64,000 nucleotides of DNA from Streptosporangium amethystogenes (GTDB taxonomy: Bacteria > Actinomycetota > Actinomycetes > Streptosporangiales > Streptosporangiaceae), in the NCBI RefSeq assembly GCF_000721075.1, contig NZ_JOEQ01000024.1:159540-223539 (forward strand). Direction: 5' to 3'. How positions within the stretch are numbered: position 1 is the stretch's first letter; each line of letters starts with the position of its first letter. The notes beneath the pieces were generated by a model. It saw only the letters and a program-made list of their open reading frames with translations. It did not search any database and was not told where the DNA came from. This document shows positions 50,884 through 59,459 of this stretch, in pieces. The translations under genes and the position numbers were made by a program.

Positions 50884-52121
50884 CAGCGCGCCCCGAGCGC
50901 CTCGGCCGCGCGCACGCCCGAGCGGCAGCCGTCCTCGTGGAAGCCCCAGCCGTGGTAGGCGCCCGCGTAGACGACCGTCCCGTCGTTGAGGCCGGGCAGC
51001 CGTTCCTGGGCGGCGACCGACTCGGGGGTGTGGACCGGGTGCTCGTAGACCATCCTGGCGATCACCCGCTCGTCGGGGATCTCGGTGCCCAGGCTCACCA
51101 GGTGCGCCTCGGGCGCGCCCAGCCGTTGCAGCCGGTTCATGTCGTAGGTGACCCGCACCCCGTCCGCACCCGCCGCGCACGAGTCCATCCGGTAGTTCCA
51201 CGAGGCCCGCGCGCGCCGCGCCCCGGGCAGCACCGAGGCGTCGGTGTGCAGGGTCGCCGGGTTGCGGGAATAGGCGAACGCGCCCAGGATGTCGCGCTCG
51301 TCGGGGGTGGGGTCGGCCAGCAGGCGCAGTGCCTGGTCGGGGTGGGTGGCGACGACCGCCGCGTCGAAGTGGTGCACGGCGCCGTCGGCCTGGAACTCGA
51401 CTCCCGCACCGGTGCGGCGCAGTGCCCGTACCGGAGTGGAGGTGTGCACGGCGGTGAGGGACTTGGCGATCCGCTCGACGTACTCGCGCGAGCCCCCGGT
51501 GACCGTACGCCACTTCGGGGAGCCCGAGACGCTGAGCATGCCGTGGTTGGCCAGGAAGGCGAACAGGTAGCGCGCCGGGTAGCGCCCGACGACGGACGGG
51601 GGGCACGACCAGACCGCCGACACCAGCGGGGTCACGAAGTGGGCGACGAGGTAGGGGGAGAAGCCCGCGACGAACTCCCCCAGCGTGCGGTCGTCGCCGC
51701 GCTCCAGCGCCGCGCGGGCCAGCCGGTGGAAGCGCGGCACCTCGGCGAGCATCCTCAGGTAGGCGGGGCGGGTCAGGCTGGAGACCGTGGCGAACAGGCC
51801 GGGCGCCTTCCTGCCGCCCGCGTACTCCAGGCCGCAGCCCCCGCACGAGACCGACATGCTCATGTCGGACGGCTGGGTCCGCACGCCCAGTTCGGCGAAG
51901 AGCCGGATGAGGTGGGGATAGGTCCGCTCGTTGTGCACGATGAACCCGCTGTCCACCGCCAGCGTGCGGCCGTCGCCCGACGGCACGTCGTGGGTGTGGG
52001 CGTGCCCGCCGATCCGCTCGTCGGCCTCGAACACCGTGACGTCGTCGCTCCGCTGCAGCACGTACGCCGCGGTCAGCCCGGCCACCCCGCTGCCCACGAC
52101 GGCGACCCTGCGCCTCTCCAT
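50880..52121 (-). CDS. FAD-dependent amine-oxidase-like oxidoreductase
   Basis: Flavoprotein of the amine oxidase/phytoene desaturase-like fold, 413 residues from ATG 52121 with AGAGGA upstream. The FAD-binding GxGxxG motif is VAVVGSGVAGLTAAYVL, followed by the ribose-binding Glu and ADERIGGHAHT. The C-terminal FAD block reads TVVYAGAYHGWGFHEDGCRS. A CGGCGLEYAG segment is conserved in this subgroup. It heads the operon with DUF1365, CFA-like and DUF1295 genes and probably oxidises or desaturates an acyl chain. In Rhodobacter a similar cluster makes furan fatty acids; equivalence here is unproven. Confidence 0.88.
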   Translation of the reverse strand: MERRRVAVVGSGVAGLTAAYVLQRSDDVTVFEADERIGGHAHTHDVPSGDGRTLAVDSGFIVHNERTYPHLIRLFAELGVRTQPSDMSMSVSCGGCGLEYAGGRKAPGLFATVSSLTRPAYLRMLAEVPRFHRLARAALERGDDRTLGEFVAGFSPYLVAHFVTPLVSAVWSCPPSVVGRYPARYLFAFLANHGMLSVSGSPKWRTVTGGSREYVERIAKSLTAVHTSTPVRALRRTGAGVEFQADGAVHHFDAAVVATHPDQALRLLADPTPDERDILGAFAYSRNPATLHTDASVLPGARRARASWNYRMDSCAAGADGVRVTYDMNRLQRLGAPEAHLVSLGTEIPDERVIARMVYEHPVHTPESVAAQERLPGLNDGTVVYAGAYHGWGFHEDGCRSGVRAAEALGARW

Positions 52122-52745
52122 CAATGTCCTCTCATAACAGGGCAAATCACACCGTCAGTTGAGGCGATCCTGCGGTGGCTCACCGGAAGGCCGAGGGGCC
52201 GCCGAGCCGCTCGACGGTCTCGCGCGGGGCCGCCACCGGCGAGGTCTCCTCGCCGTTCCGGCCACGCGCCCGGAATCTCGACCGTGGGACCACGACGTCG
52301 TGTCCGCGCACGGCCCGCTCGAAGGGGATCATCCGCAGGACGGCGAGCACGCCCGCCGGGCAGGGGGAGCACCGTGCAGACAAATCGAGTCATACAGGGC
52401 CTCCCGGGTCGGTTCGCCCCTTTATTCGGAGCCCCGGGGCACCCGGATGCCACAGGCCACCAAGTTCCCCTGGTTTTTTCGGCAGGGGTTGCGCACACCG
52501 GTATCCGCGATCCCGCCGCCCGCCCCTAGCCCTACCGGTATACCTGGCTGTGAGGATTGGACAGGAGCGCCTCAGCCACCGCACGATGGCTGGTGTGACC
52601 TATGCCAAACTCGCGACCAGACCATGGTTTGCCCCTGTGGGATGGGTATGATCATCAAAATCCGGGAGCCACCCGGGCCGCAGATGCCAAAGATCGATAA
52701 AATTCGGGTATATACGGCTGGGATTGGAACTGCCAGGAGGCCCCC
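52122..52745. other. 624-bp intergenic region between divergent genes
   Basis: Contains the promoters for the leftward oxidase operon and the rightward 53-residue gene. A leftward frame at 52180-52383 (67 codons) ends 58 bases before the oxidase start but has no convincing start or homology, so I do not call it a gene. TAAAAT (52699-52704) within an AT-richer stretch upstream of the small gene is a candidate -10 box. Otherwise nothing is recognised. Confidence 0.35.
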
Positions 52746-52907
52746 ATGCAGGTCAAGAAGGTCCTCACCTACCTCGGGGTAGCGTTCGTGGTCTTCTATC
52801 TGTTCACCAAGCCCGCCGAGGCGGCGGGCGCGGTCAACGGAGTCTTCGACGGGATCGTGAGGGGAGCAGACCAGTTGGCTCTGTTCGTGACACGAGTACT
52901 TAGCTGA
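52746..52907 (+). CDS. conserved 53-residue actinobacterial membrane protein
   Basis: A small protein from ATG 52746 with a perfect AGGAGG five bases upstream. It starts MQVKKVLTYLGVAFVVFYLF, a basic tip followed by one membrane helix, then a short KPAEAAGAVNG segment and an amphipathic C-terminal helix (GVFDGIVRGADQLALFV). I know similar small proteins from many actinomycetes, where they are annotated as hypothetical. The strong ribosome-binding site and compact design argue for real expression. Its role is unknown; a membrane-associated regulatory or structural role would fit. Confidence 0.82.
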   Translation: MQVKKVLTYLGVAFVVFYLFTKPAEAAGAVNGVFDGIVRGADQLALFVTRVLS

Positions 52908-53223
52908 CCGACCGGCGGGAACCCACCCGCCCCGAGCCATGTCATCCGCGCTCCCGGCCGATCCACGGGGGAGCGCCACACTCCCCCCGGCACCGAACCG
53001 CCGCACCGTCCGCTTCGCCGATCCCGAGAGCACATCACGAGGATCGTCGCAGGCCACCCCCCTGCCCGTGAGCCCCCGACGAAACCCCCACCCGCCGCCC
53101 AGAGCCGTGCGGCGAACGCCCTGACCCGATCATGGATGACCACGGGAAACATCACGGCACTCCCTTGATGATCTTTCCGGCACCTTGAGGGGAAGGTCCG
53201 TTTCTCGTACGGGGAGATCGTTC
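52908..53223. other. intergenic region with a weak terminator
   Basis: 316 bases. GGCGGG (52914-52919) and CCCGCC (52926-52931) form a short stem seven bases after the small gene and may end its transcript. The remainder is GC-rich with no recognised gene or repeat; the promoter of the secreted-protein gene must lie in its right half. Confidence 0.35.
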
Positions 53224-53796
53224 ATGCGGGGCACTCGGGGTTTCTCCCTGGTCGGGTCGCTCATCGCCGGAGCCGTCACGTTCGGCCTACCGGCGACCTC
53301 ACAGGTCGCCTTCGCGACCCCTACGTCCGTCCGGGCACCGTCCCCCGCCCCATCACCGGCCTCCACCTCGGCGTCCGGCTCCGAGGGCTCGGCAACGGCG
53401 GGGACGGCGGCCGGACGGCCCGTCGTACGGGGCGCCGCTCCCCTACCGCCCTCCGCCCACCCGTTCCTCGGCCACTTCGGCGCCCCCGTCGACCGGCCAC
53501 TGAAGGGCCGGATCACCCTGGCCGACCCGACCGGCGCGCCGCTCGGCTTCAGGGTGGCCGACCCCACCCTGCTGCCCGCCGGGATCACGCTCGACGCCGA
53601 CGGCCTGCTCGGCGGCGCCTCCCGGGTGCCCGGCGTCTGGACGGTCCCGGTCGAGGCGTGCACTCCCTCCGGCACCTGCGCCACCGGTGCGGTGACGATC
53701 ACCATCACCTGCCGCTGCGCCCACCCGCTCCCCCCGGCCTCTTTCCCCTCGGCCTCTTTCCCCGCGGCCGACCCCGCGGCGCCGAACGCCCGGTAG
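53224..53796 (+). CDS. secreted protein with putative Ig-like domain
   Basis: A 190-residue exported protein. ATG 53224 has GGGGAG eight bases upstream. A signal peptide (about 1-31, ending VAFA) is followed by a Pro/Ser/Ala-rich linker. Residues 78-165 look like a putative immunoglobulin-like domain of the He_PIG type (PTGAPLGFRVADPTLLPAGI, then DGLLGG and GVWTVPVEACTPSGTCATGA), with paired cysteines probably forming a disulfide and a CRC element near the end. Such domains mediate protein or glycan contacts at the cell surface. The function is unknown. Confidence 0.7.
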   Translation: MRGTRGFSLVGSLIAGAVTFGLPATSQVAFATPTSVRAPSPAPSPASTSASGSEGSATAGTAAGRPVVRGAAPLPPSAHPFLGHFGAPVDRPLKGRITLADPTGAPLGFRVADPTLLPAGITLDADGLLGGASRVPGVWTVPVEACTPSGTCATGAVTITITCRCAHPLPPASFPSASFPAADPAAPNAR

Positions 53797-53897
53797 TAGC
53801 GCGGTTCCACCACAAAACATGCTGGATCTCCACGAACCGATTCAGCGGAAACACCAAGGTGCTTCCGCTCCTCCCGGAGACGTGTTACGCAGACAGC

Positions 53898-55304
53898 GTG
53901 GGAGATCATCACAACGCCGGCGGGGCCGGCACGCTCGACGCCGCGACACGGCGCGTCATCGAACGTGTCACCGAACGCGTCAACACCGACGGCATCAAAC
54001 TGATCCGCTTCCTGTACGCCGACCACGGCGGCGTGATCAGGGGTAAGGCCACCTCCCACTCCCTGCTGGCCGAACGGCTCCGTACCGGCATCGGGCACAC
54101 CGTCGCGATGATGGCGATGAACATGCTCGACGAACTCCAGGACGTCAAGGGGCTCGGCCCGGTCGGCGAGGTCCGTCTTATCCCCGACCCGGCCACCTTC
54201 GTCCAGTTGCCCTACGCCCCGGGCTCGGCCGCCATGCTGTCGGACCTGCGCCAGGTCGACGGCTCCCCCTGGCCCGCCTGTCCGCGCACCTTCCTGCGCG
54301 AGGCGATGGCCGCCTTGGCCGACGAGGGCCGGATCCTCGTCGCCGCCTTCGAGCCCGAGTTCACCCTCGGCCGCCGCGAGCCCGACCCCGAGGGCGGCCT
54401 GGACCGCCTGGTCCCCGCCGACGACAGCCTCTGCTACTCGACGACCGGCTTCAACCAGGCCCACGACTATGCGACGACCCTGGTCCACGCCCTGGAGAGC
54501 CAGGGCCTGCTGGTGGAGCACTACCACCCGGAACTGGGCCACGGCCAGCAGGAGCTGTCGATCCGCCACGCCCCCGCCCTGCACGCCGCCGACAACCACC
54601 TGATCTACCGCGAGACCGTCAGGGGTGTCGCCACCCGCATGTCGATGTGGGCCTCCCTCGCCCCCAAACCCCTCGCCGACCAGGCGGGCAACGGCACCCA
54701 CCTGCACCTGTCCCTCTGGGACCCCGCCCTGCGCACCAACATCTTCGCCGACCCCTCCGACCGGTACGGCCTGTCGGTCACGGCCTACCACTTCATCGGC
54801 GGCCTGATCGCCCACCTGCCCGCGCTCACCGCGCTGACCTGCGGTTCGGTGAACAGCTTCCGGCGTCTCACCCCGAGGGCATGGTCGAGCGCGTACGCCT
54901 GCTACGGAATGGACAACCGCGAGGCCGCGGTGCGCATCTGCTCCCCCACCGGCCAGGACGCCGCGGCGTCCACCAACCTGGAGCTGAAACCCTCCGACTC
55001 CTCGGCCAACCCCTACCTGTCGCTCGGCGCCGTCATCCACGCCGGCCTGGACGGCATCCGCCGCCGGCTCGACCCCGGCGCCCCCGTCAACGTCGACCCC
55101 GCCACCCTCCCCACCGGTCAGGTCCCCCGCCTGCCGGCCTCCCTGGACGAGGCCCTGGACGCCCTGGAGGCCGACGACGTCCTCATGCACGCCCTCGGCC
55201 CGCTGCGCGCCTCCGCCTACCTCGCCGTCAAACGCTCCGAGGCCCGCTCCTTCGCCGCCCACGACGCCGCCTACGAACTGTTCCACCACTTCCGGGTCTT
55301 CTGA
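53898..55304 (+). CDS. glutamine synthetase-family ligase (gamma-glutamylpolyamine/amine synthetase-like)
   Basis: ATP-dependent gamma-glutamyl ligase of the glutamine synthetase fold, 468 residues from GTG 53898; no good Shine-Dalgarno sequence is present and an in-frame GTG at 53860 is an alternative. The N-terminal beta-grasp reads IRFLYADHGGVIRGKA, a D-x-x-G-x-x-RGK pattern of the PuuA/GlnA3-type branch rather than nitrogen-assimilating GlnA. ATP- and metal-site blocks are AAFEPEFTL, GNGTHLHLSLW and DNREAAVRI. No adenylylation-site Tyr motif was found near the C-terminus. With a polyamine importer in the same island, a role in glutamylating amines is reasonable but unproven. Confidence 0.85.
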   Translation: MGDHHNAGGAGTLDAATRRVIERVTERVNTDGIKLIRFLYADHGGVIRGKATSHSLLAERLRTGIGHTVAMMAMNMLDELQDVKGLGPVGEVRLIPDPATFVQLPYAPGSAAMLSDLRQVDGSPWPACPRTFLREAMAALADEGRILVAAFEPEFTLGRREPDPEGGLDRLVPADDSLCYSTTGFNQAHDYATTLVHALESQGLLVEHYHPELGHGQQELSIRHAPALHAADNHLIYRETVRGVATRMSMWASLAPKPLADQAGNGTHLHLSLWDPALRTNIFADPSDRYGLSVTAYHFIGGLIAHLPALTALTCGSVNSFRRLTPRAWSSAYACYGMDNREAAVRICSPTGQDAAASTNLELKPSDSSANPYLSLGAVIHAGLDGIRRRLDPGAPVNVDPATLPTGQVPRLPASLDEALDALEADDVLMHALGPLRASAYLAVKRSEARSFAAHDAAYELFHHFRVF

Positions 55305-55344
55305 CCGCCTTCCCGAACCGAAACACCACCCGGCCCGGATGCCG

Positions 55345-56538
55345 TCAGAGCGTCCCCTCGTGACCCGGCAGGACCAGGCCGAAGAAGTCCTGCGCCGTGT
55401 AGCCGCCGATTCGCCGCGCCTTGCCGGTTCCGACGTTCAGCGCGTAGGCGGTGACGGTCACATAGGGCGGATCCGTCGTCGTGGCCGGGGCGTCATCCGC
55501 GTCGGGAAGCCGTTTGCCCGTGCACACCGGGTTGGGAATGGCGATGACGGTGATCTCCCTGGGGTTCAGCCAGGCGCGCAGGGAGACGTTGTGGGTCTTG
55601 GTGGGCAGGCCGCTCACCGTGACCTTCCGGCGCACCTTGCCGGTCCTCGCGTCCAGGTGTGCGAGGGCGCCCGTCAGGCACGGCTTGGAGTTGACGGTCA
55701 TACGGTTCTCCAGTCCGACGACCGTTTCGCCGTCGGGAGCCAGCGCGCCGAACTTGTAGGCCCGCGGGAGGGTGACCGCGACCTGGTTTCCGGCCGTGGA
55801 CGTCGTCCACAGGTGGGACATCATCTGCAGGCGGGACTTGGGCGAATACTCCGCCAGCATCACGGTGTCGCCGTCCTTGGAGATGCCGATGGGGTTCCCC
55901 CCGTTCGGCAGCGGCCGGGTCATCCGCTCGCGCATGTCGATCAGCATGGCCGGGTCCTTCAGGGGAGGACGCTTGGTGAACGCCAGGAAGCGGCCGTCGT
56001 CGGACATCAGCAGGTGGGAGACGGAGCCGAGCCACGCTGTGGGGATCTTGACAGGAGCCGCCGACTCGCCGCCGCTGTCCAGCTCACGGACCTTGAAGGT
56101 GCCCTCCTTGACGGCGTAGTAGGCGATCCTGCGCCCGTCCTGGCTGATCGCCAGCGGGCTGCTGAAGCCGGTCAGCGCGTCGGGAACGTGGTAGGTCCTC
56201 CCCGCGCGGGTGACCACCCGCCAGGCGCCGTCCCTGCAGTCCGGCGGGGCCGTGCCTTCGGACGGGTTGCAGAAGGTCTTGTACGCGTGGCTCAGCGGGC
56301 CCACTCCCCGGTCCGGCAGATCGGCGACTCCGCCGGTCCCGGAGGAGTCCTGCCGTTCCGTGGGCAGCAGCCGCGCCCCGGCTGTCGCGCCGAGCACGAT
56401 GACGGTGACCGTGACGGCCGCGACGAGTGCGGTGACGGTCCGGCGCCTGCGTTCGTGGATTCTGATCGTCCGCTCGGCCAGATCCACCCTCGGGGAGTCT
56501 TCGGCGATGTCGTCGAGCACCTGCCGCAGCCAGGTCAT
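55345..56538 (-). CDS. membrane-anchored sigma-factor partner with beta-propeller-like domain
   Basis: A 397-residue protein co-transcribed with the upstream sigma gene (ATGA overlap at 56535-56538). A cytoplasmic segment of about 32 residues (MTWLRQVLDDIAEDSPRVDL) precedes one membrane helix (35-58). The extracytoplasmic part has repeated strand pairs such as LAISQDGRRIAYYAV, LLMSDDGRFLAFTKR, IGISKDGDTVMLAEY and ALAPDGETVVGLE, suggesting a TolB/WD-like beta-propeller. The N-terminal segment could bind the sigma factor as an anti-sigma element, but no zinc-binding motif is present. Function as an anti-sigma factor is inferred from position. Confidence 0.7.
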   Translation of the reverse strand: MTWLRQVLDDIAEDSPRVDLAERTIRIHERRRRTVTALVAAVTVTVIVLGATAGARLLPTERQDSSGTGGVADLPDRGVGPLSHAYKTFCNPSEGTAPPDCRDGAWRVVTRAGRTYHVPDALTGFSSPLAISQDGRRIAYYAVKEGTFKVRELDSGGESAAPVKIPTAWLGSVSHLLMSDDGRFLAFTKRPPLKDPAMLIDMRERMTRPLPNGGNPIGISKDGDTVMLAEYSPKSRLQMMSHLWTTSTAGNQVAVTLPRAYKFGALAPDGETVVGLENRMTVNSKPCLTGALAHLDARTGKVRRKVTVSGLPTKTHNVSLRAWLNPREITVIAIPNPVCTGKRLPDADDAPATTTDPPYVTVTAYALNVGTGKARRIGGYTAQDFFGLVLPGHEGTL

Positions 56539-57068
56539 CGGTGTGCCTCCTGAGTATCGGCCTGATCTTCCAGTGCGGAGAACTTGGGGGCCAGTTCCGG
56601 CGCCAGGGCTCGTAAACGGTTCAGTGCCTGATGGGCCTGGCTCTTGACCGTGCCGACCGAACAGCCCATCAGCTCGGCGGTCTCACGTTCGGTGCGGTCC
56701 TCGTAGAAACGCAGGACGATCACCGCGCGCTGTTTCGGGGGCAGTCGCAGGAGCGCCTGGCGCACGACGATCCGGATGACCGTGGAGTCCTCGCTCGAAT
56801 AGGCCACCTCGGGCGGGTCGGCCCGCGGAAGTTCGTTCCCGCTCCGGCGCCGCAGCCATGAGATGTACTGGTTCACCAGCGCTTTCCGCGCGTACGCCTC
56901 AGGCCTGTCAAGGCTCAGCACCTTCGACCAACGCCTGATGATCTTAATCAGGACACTCTGCAGCAGGTCCTCGGCAAGATGCGCGTCTCCGGTGAGCAGG
57001 TACGCCGTGCGCATCAACGACTGCTGGTGAGCGTCCACGAATTCACGGAAGCTGTCATTGCGATCCAA
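56535..57068 (-). CDS. SigE-family ECF RNA polymerase sigma factor
   Basis: Alternative sigma factor of the actinobacterial SigE (Streptomyces-type ECF) family, 177 residues. TTG 57068 is the start, with GGAGGAG six bases upstream. Region 2 is FREFVDAHQQSLMRTAYLLT and HLAEDLLQSVLIKIIRRW, with the conserved Asp-Leu-Leu-Gln; region 4 is LPPKQRAVIVLRFYEDRTER and LMGCSVGTVKSQAHQALNRL. Its gene overlaps that of a membrane protein which may control it. The regulon is not visible; no obvious autoregulated GGAAC-type promoter was found. Confidence 0.92.
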   Translation of the reverse strand: MDRNDSFREFVDAHQQSLMRTAYLLTGDAHLAEDLLQSVLIKIIRRWSKVLSLDRPEAYARKALVNQYISWLRRRSGNELPRADPPEVAYSSEDSTVIRIVVRQALLRLPPKQRAVIVLRFYEDRTERETAELMGCSVGTVKSQAHQALNRLRALAPELAPKFSALEDQADTQEAHR

Positions 57069-57186
57069 TATTTCTCCTCCCGACTGGTACAAACGCCGAC
57101 GAGGAGCAGGAAGGTTGGGTGGCAGACCCGAATTAAACGACCTGCGCGAACCTGCGACCCAGGAGCCGGGAAACGCCAACGAACCA

Positions 57187-57522
57187 CTACAGGGCCTTGG
57201 CCGCGCTCTCGATCGCGCGCCGGATGGGTTCGCACAGGTTGGAGGTGAGCAGCTCCCGCAGCCGCTCCGGGTCGTCGACGATCGCGGGGTCGGACTCCGG
57301 CGCGGCGACGGCGAGCATGAGGAACCCCGGCGTGCAGAAACCGCACTGCAGCGCGTGTTCGGCGGAGAACGCCCGCTGCAGCGAATGCGGCTCACCGTCG
57401 CGGCCCGCCGACGGAGGCGGGCCGGTGTTACGGGCGGCGTACCAGAAGGCGCAACCCCAGGCGCCCGAGCAGGCCGGAGGCCTGAACGACCAGACCCCCG
57501 CCACGACGGCCGCCCGGAACAC
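57187..57522 (-). pseudogene. decayed fragment of a CoxS-type [2Fe-2S] subunit
   Basis: The leftward frame contains LQRAFSAEHALQCGFCTPGF followed by a degraded stretch and LLTSNLCEPIRRAIESAAKA. These match the second Fe-S domain of molybdenum hydroxylase small subunits (HALQCGFCTPG and NLCRCTGY...I). The first ferredoxin-like domain is absent, and NLCRCTGY has become NLCEPI, losing cluster-binding Cys. No start or ribosome-binding site is convincing. It lies 70 bases from hisF, at the edge of the accessory segment. Confidence 0.7.
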
Positions 57523-57591
57523 CGGACCGCCGCAGCGTGAACCACGCCGACCGGCAAGGCGAAACAGACCCGGCCAGTCAACCGAACGACG

Positions 57592-58362
57592 TCAGCGGAC
57601 GGGGTGCCCCGCCGCCCGCAAAGCGTCCTTCACATCACCGATCTTCAACTGCCCGAAGTGGAACACCGACGCCGCCAGCACGGCGTCCGCCCCCGCCTCC
57701 ACCGCCGGAGGGAAATCGGCCACCGAACCCGCACCACCACTGGCGATCACCGGAACCGACACCACGGCCCGTACCGCCCGGATCATCTCCAGGTCGTAGC
57801 CGTCCCGGGTCCCGTCACCGTCCATCGAGTTGAGCAGGATCTCCCCCGCCCCCAGTTCGGCGCCCCGCCGGGCCCACTCCACCGCGTCGATCCCGGTCCC
57901 CCGGCGACCGCCGTGCGTGGTCACCTCGAAACCGGACGGCGTCGGCGGCCCGTCGACGACCCGGCGGGCGTCCACCGAGAGCACGATGCACTGCGCCCCG
58001 TACCGCCGCGCCGCCTCGGTCAGCAGCTCGGGCCTGGCGATCGCCGCGGTGTTCAGCCCCACCTTGTCCGCGCCCGCCCGCAGCAGCCTGTCGACATCCT
58101 CGACCGAGCGCACTCCCCCGCCCACGGTCAGCGGGATGAACACCTGCTCGGCCGTCCGGCTGACCACGTCGTACATCGTCGACCGGTCGGAGCTGGAGGC
58201 CGTGATGTCAAGGAACGTCAGCTCGTCGGCCCCCTCCGCGTCATAGCGGCGGGCCAGCTCGACCGGGTCTCCGGCATCACGCAGGTTCTCGAAGTTGACA
58301 CCCTTGACCACCCGCCCGGCGTCCACGTCCAGGCAGGGAATCACTCGTACCGCGACACTCAT
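57592..58362 (-). CDS. hisF: imidazole glycerol phosphate synthase cyclase subunit
   Basis: Cyclase subunit of IGP synthase, working with HisH; 256 residues. ATG 58362 has GAGGAG upstream; a longer frame exists but is antisense-like sequence in priA. The catalytic Asp residues are in [15 protein letters not shown] and [15 protein letters not shown]; phosphate-binding loops are [10 protein letters not shown] and [10 protein letters not shown]. It starts ten bases after priA in the leftward hisDCB-hisH-priA-hisF run and is the last his gene before the accessory segment; hisI is about 24 kb further left. Confidence 0.96.
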   Translation of the reverse strand: MSVAVRVIPCLDVDAGRVVKGVNFENLRDAGDPVELARRYDAEGADELTFLDITASSSDRSTMYDVVSRTAEQVFIPLTVGGGVRSVEDVDRLLRAGADKVGLNTAAIARPELLTEAARRYGAQCIVLSVDARRVVDGPPTPSGFEVTTHGGRRGTGIDAVEWARRGAELGAGEILLNSMDGDGTRDGYDLEMIRAVRAVVSVPVIASGGAGSVADFPPAVEAGADAVLAASVFHFGQLKIGDVKDALRAAGHPVR

Positions 58363-58372
58363 CGACGACTCC

Positions 58373-59095
58373 TCACGAACGGACGGCGGCGAGGGCGTCT
58401 TCGAGGGTGAAGGCCTGCGCGTACAGCGCCTTGCCCACGATGGCCCCCTCGACGCCGATCGGGACCAGCGCGGCCAGCGCGCGCAGGTCCTCCAGGGACG
58501 AGACCCCGCCACTGGCGACCACCGGCTTGTCGGTGCGGGAGCAGACCTCGCGGAGCAGGTCCAGGTTGGGACCGCGCAGCGTGCCGTCCTTCGTGACGTC
58601 GGTGACGACGTAGCGGGAGCAGCCGTCCTTCTCCAGCCGGGCCAGCACCTCCCACAGGTCACCGCCCTCCTGGGTCCAGCCCCGGGCGGCCAGGGTGGTC
58701 CCCCGGACATCGAGACCGATCGCGACCCGGTCACCGTACTCAGAGATGATCTTTGAGCACCAGGCGGGGTTCTCCAGCGCCGCGGTACCGATGTTCACCC
58801 GGCGGCAGCCGGTGGCCAGCGCGAGCTCCAGGGAGACGTCGTCACGGATGCCCCCGGACAGCTCCACCTTCACATCCAGCGCGCCGACCACCGTGGCGAG
58901 CAACTCGCGGTTGCTGCCCCGGCCGAAGGCCGCGTCGAGGTCGACCAGGTGGATCCACTCGGCGCCGGCCTCCTGCCAGGCGAGCGCCGCGGACAGGGGG
59001 TCGCCGTACGACGTCTCGGTGCCGGCCGCGCCCTGGACCAGGCGGACCGCCTGACCGTCGGCGACGTCCACGGCGGGGAGCAGCTCAAGCGACAT
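58373..59095 (-). CDS. priA: bifunctional HisA/TrpF isomerase PriA
   Basis: Phosphoribosyl isomerase of the actinobacterial PriA type, which acts in both histidine (ProFAR isomerisation) and tryptophan (PRA isomerisation) synthesis; 240 residues. ATG 59095 ([14 protein letters not shown]) has GGAGG about ten bases upstream. The catalytic Asp pair is in [15 protein letters not shown] and [14 protein letters not shown]; the first phosphate loop is LSGGIRDD. Dual function is established for the family and consistent with the absence of trpF from the trp genes here. Confidence 0.95.
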   Translation of the reverse strand: MSLELLPAVDVADGQAVRLVQGAAGTETSYGDPLSAALAWQEAGAEWIHLVDLDAAFGRGSNRELLATVVGALDVKVELSGGIRDDVSLELALATGCRRVNIGTAALENPAWCSKIISEYGDRVAIGLDVRGTTLAARGWTQEGGDLWEVLARLEKDGCSRYVVTDVTKDGTLRGPNLDLLREVCSRTDKPVVASGGVSSLEDLRALAALVPIGVEGAIVGKALYAQAFTLEDALAAVRS

Positions 59096-59099
59096 CTGT

Positions 59100-59441
59100 T
59101 CAAGACCTCCGGTCGAAGACAAGGGTGAGAAAAAGCGGAACGAACAGCAAGGAAAGCACGAGCACGCCGAACCGCGCCGCCCAGGAGGACCACAGCAGCC
59201 AGACGATCACCTGCACGATCAGGAACAGCACCGCCGCGACGCCGTTCTGCGCCCGGCGGCGGCGGGCCTTGATGCCCCCCTGGGAGACGATCCGGACGGG
59301 CCTGCCCGGCAGCAACGCGGTCACCTTGCCGACGCGCTCGCGCCGCCGCGCCAGCCGCGCCTCCCGCTCGGCGCGCAGCGCGGCCAAGCGCGCCTGCTCG
59401 GCCTCCCGCTCGGCCCTGCGCCGGGCCCGTTCCCTACTCAT
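59100..59441 (-). CDS. small membrane protein of the his cluster
   Basis: A 113-residue protein of unknown function between hisH and priA. The first 45 residues are a highly charged Arg/Glu/Ala helix, possibly a coiled coil ([20 protein letters not shown]), followed by a linker and two adjacent membrane helices (about 68-85 and 88-107). ATG 59441 is preferred; the TTG just before it is possible. Similar proteins occupy the same slot in related actinomycetes as far as I recall. A link to histidine synthesis is only positional. Confidence 0.72.
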   Translation of the reverse strand: MSRERARRRAEREAEQARLAALRAEREARLARRRERVGKVTALLPGRPVRIVSQGGIKARRRRAQNGVAAVLFLIVQVIVWLLWSSWAARFGVLVLSLLFVPLFLTLVFDRRS

Positions 59442-59459
59442 CAAAGGCCCATCAAAAAC

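Noticed and set aside
52180..52383. A 67-codon leftward frame upstream of the oxidase operon
   Set aside because: No ribosome-binding site, no recognised similarity and an unremarkable composition; it could be the tail of a degraded gene, but I cannot support it.
50937..52529. A 530-codon rightward frame over the oxidase gene
   Set aside because: Antisense shadow of the FAD enzyme, rich in Arg/Gly/Val with no domain.
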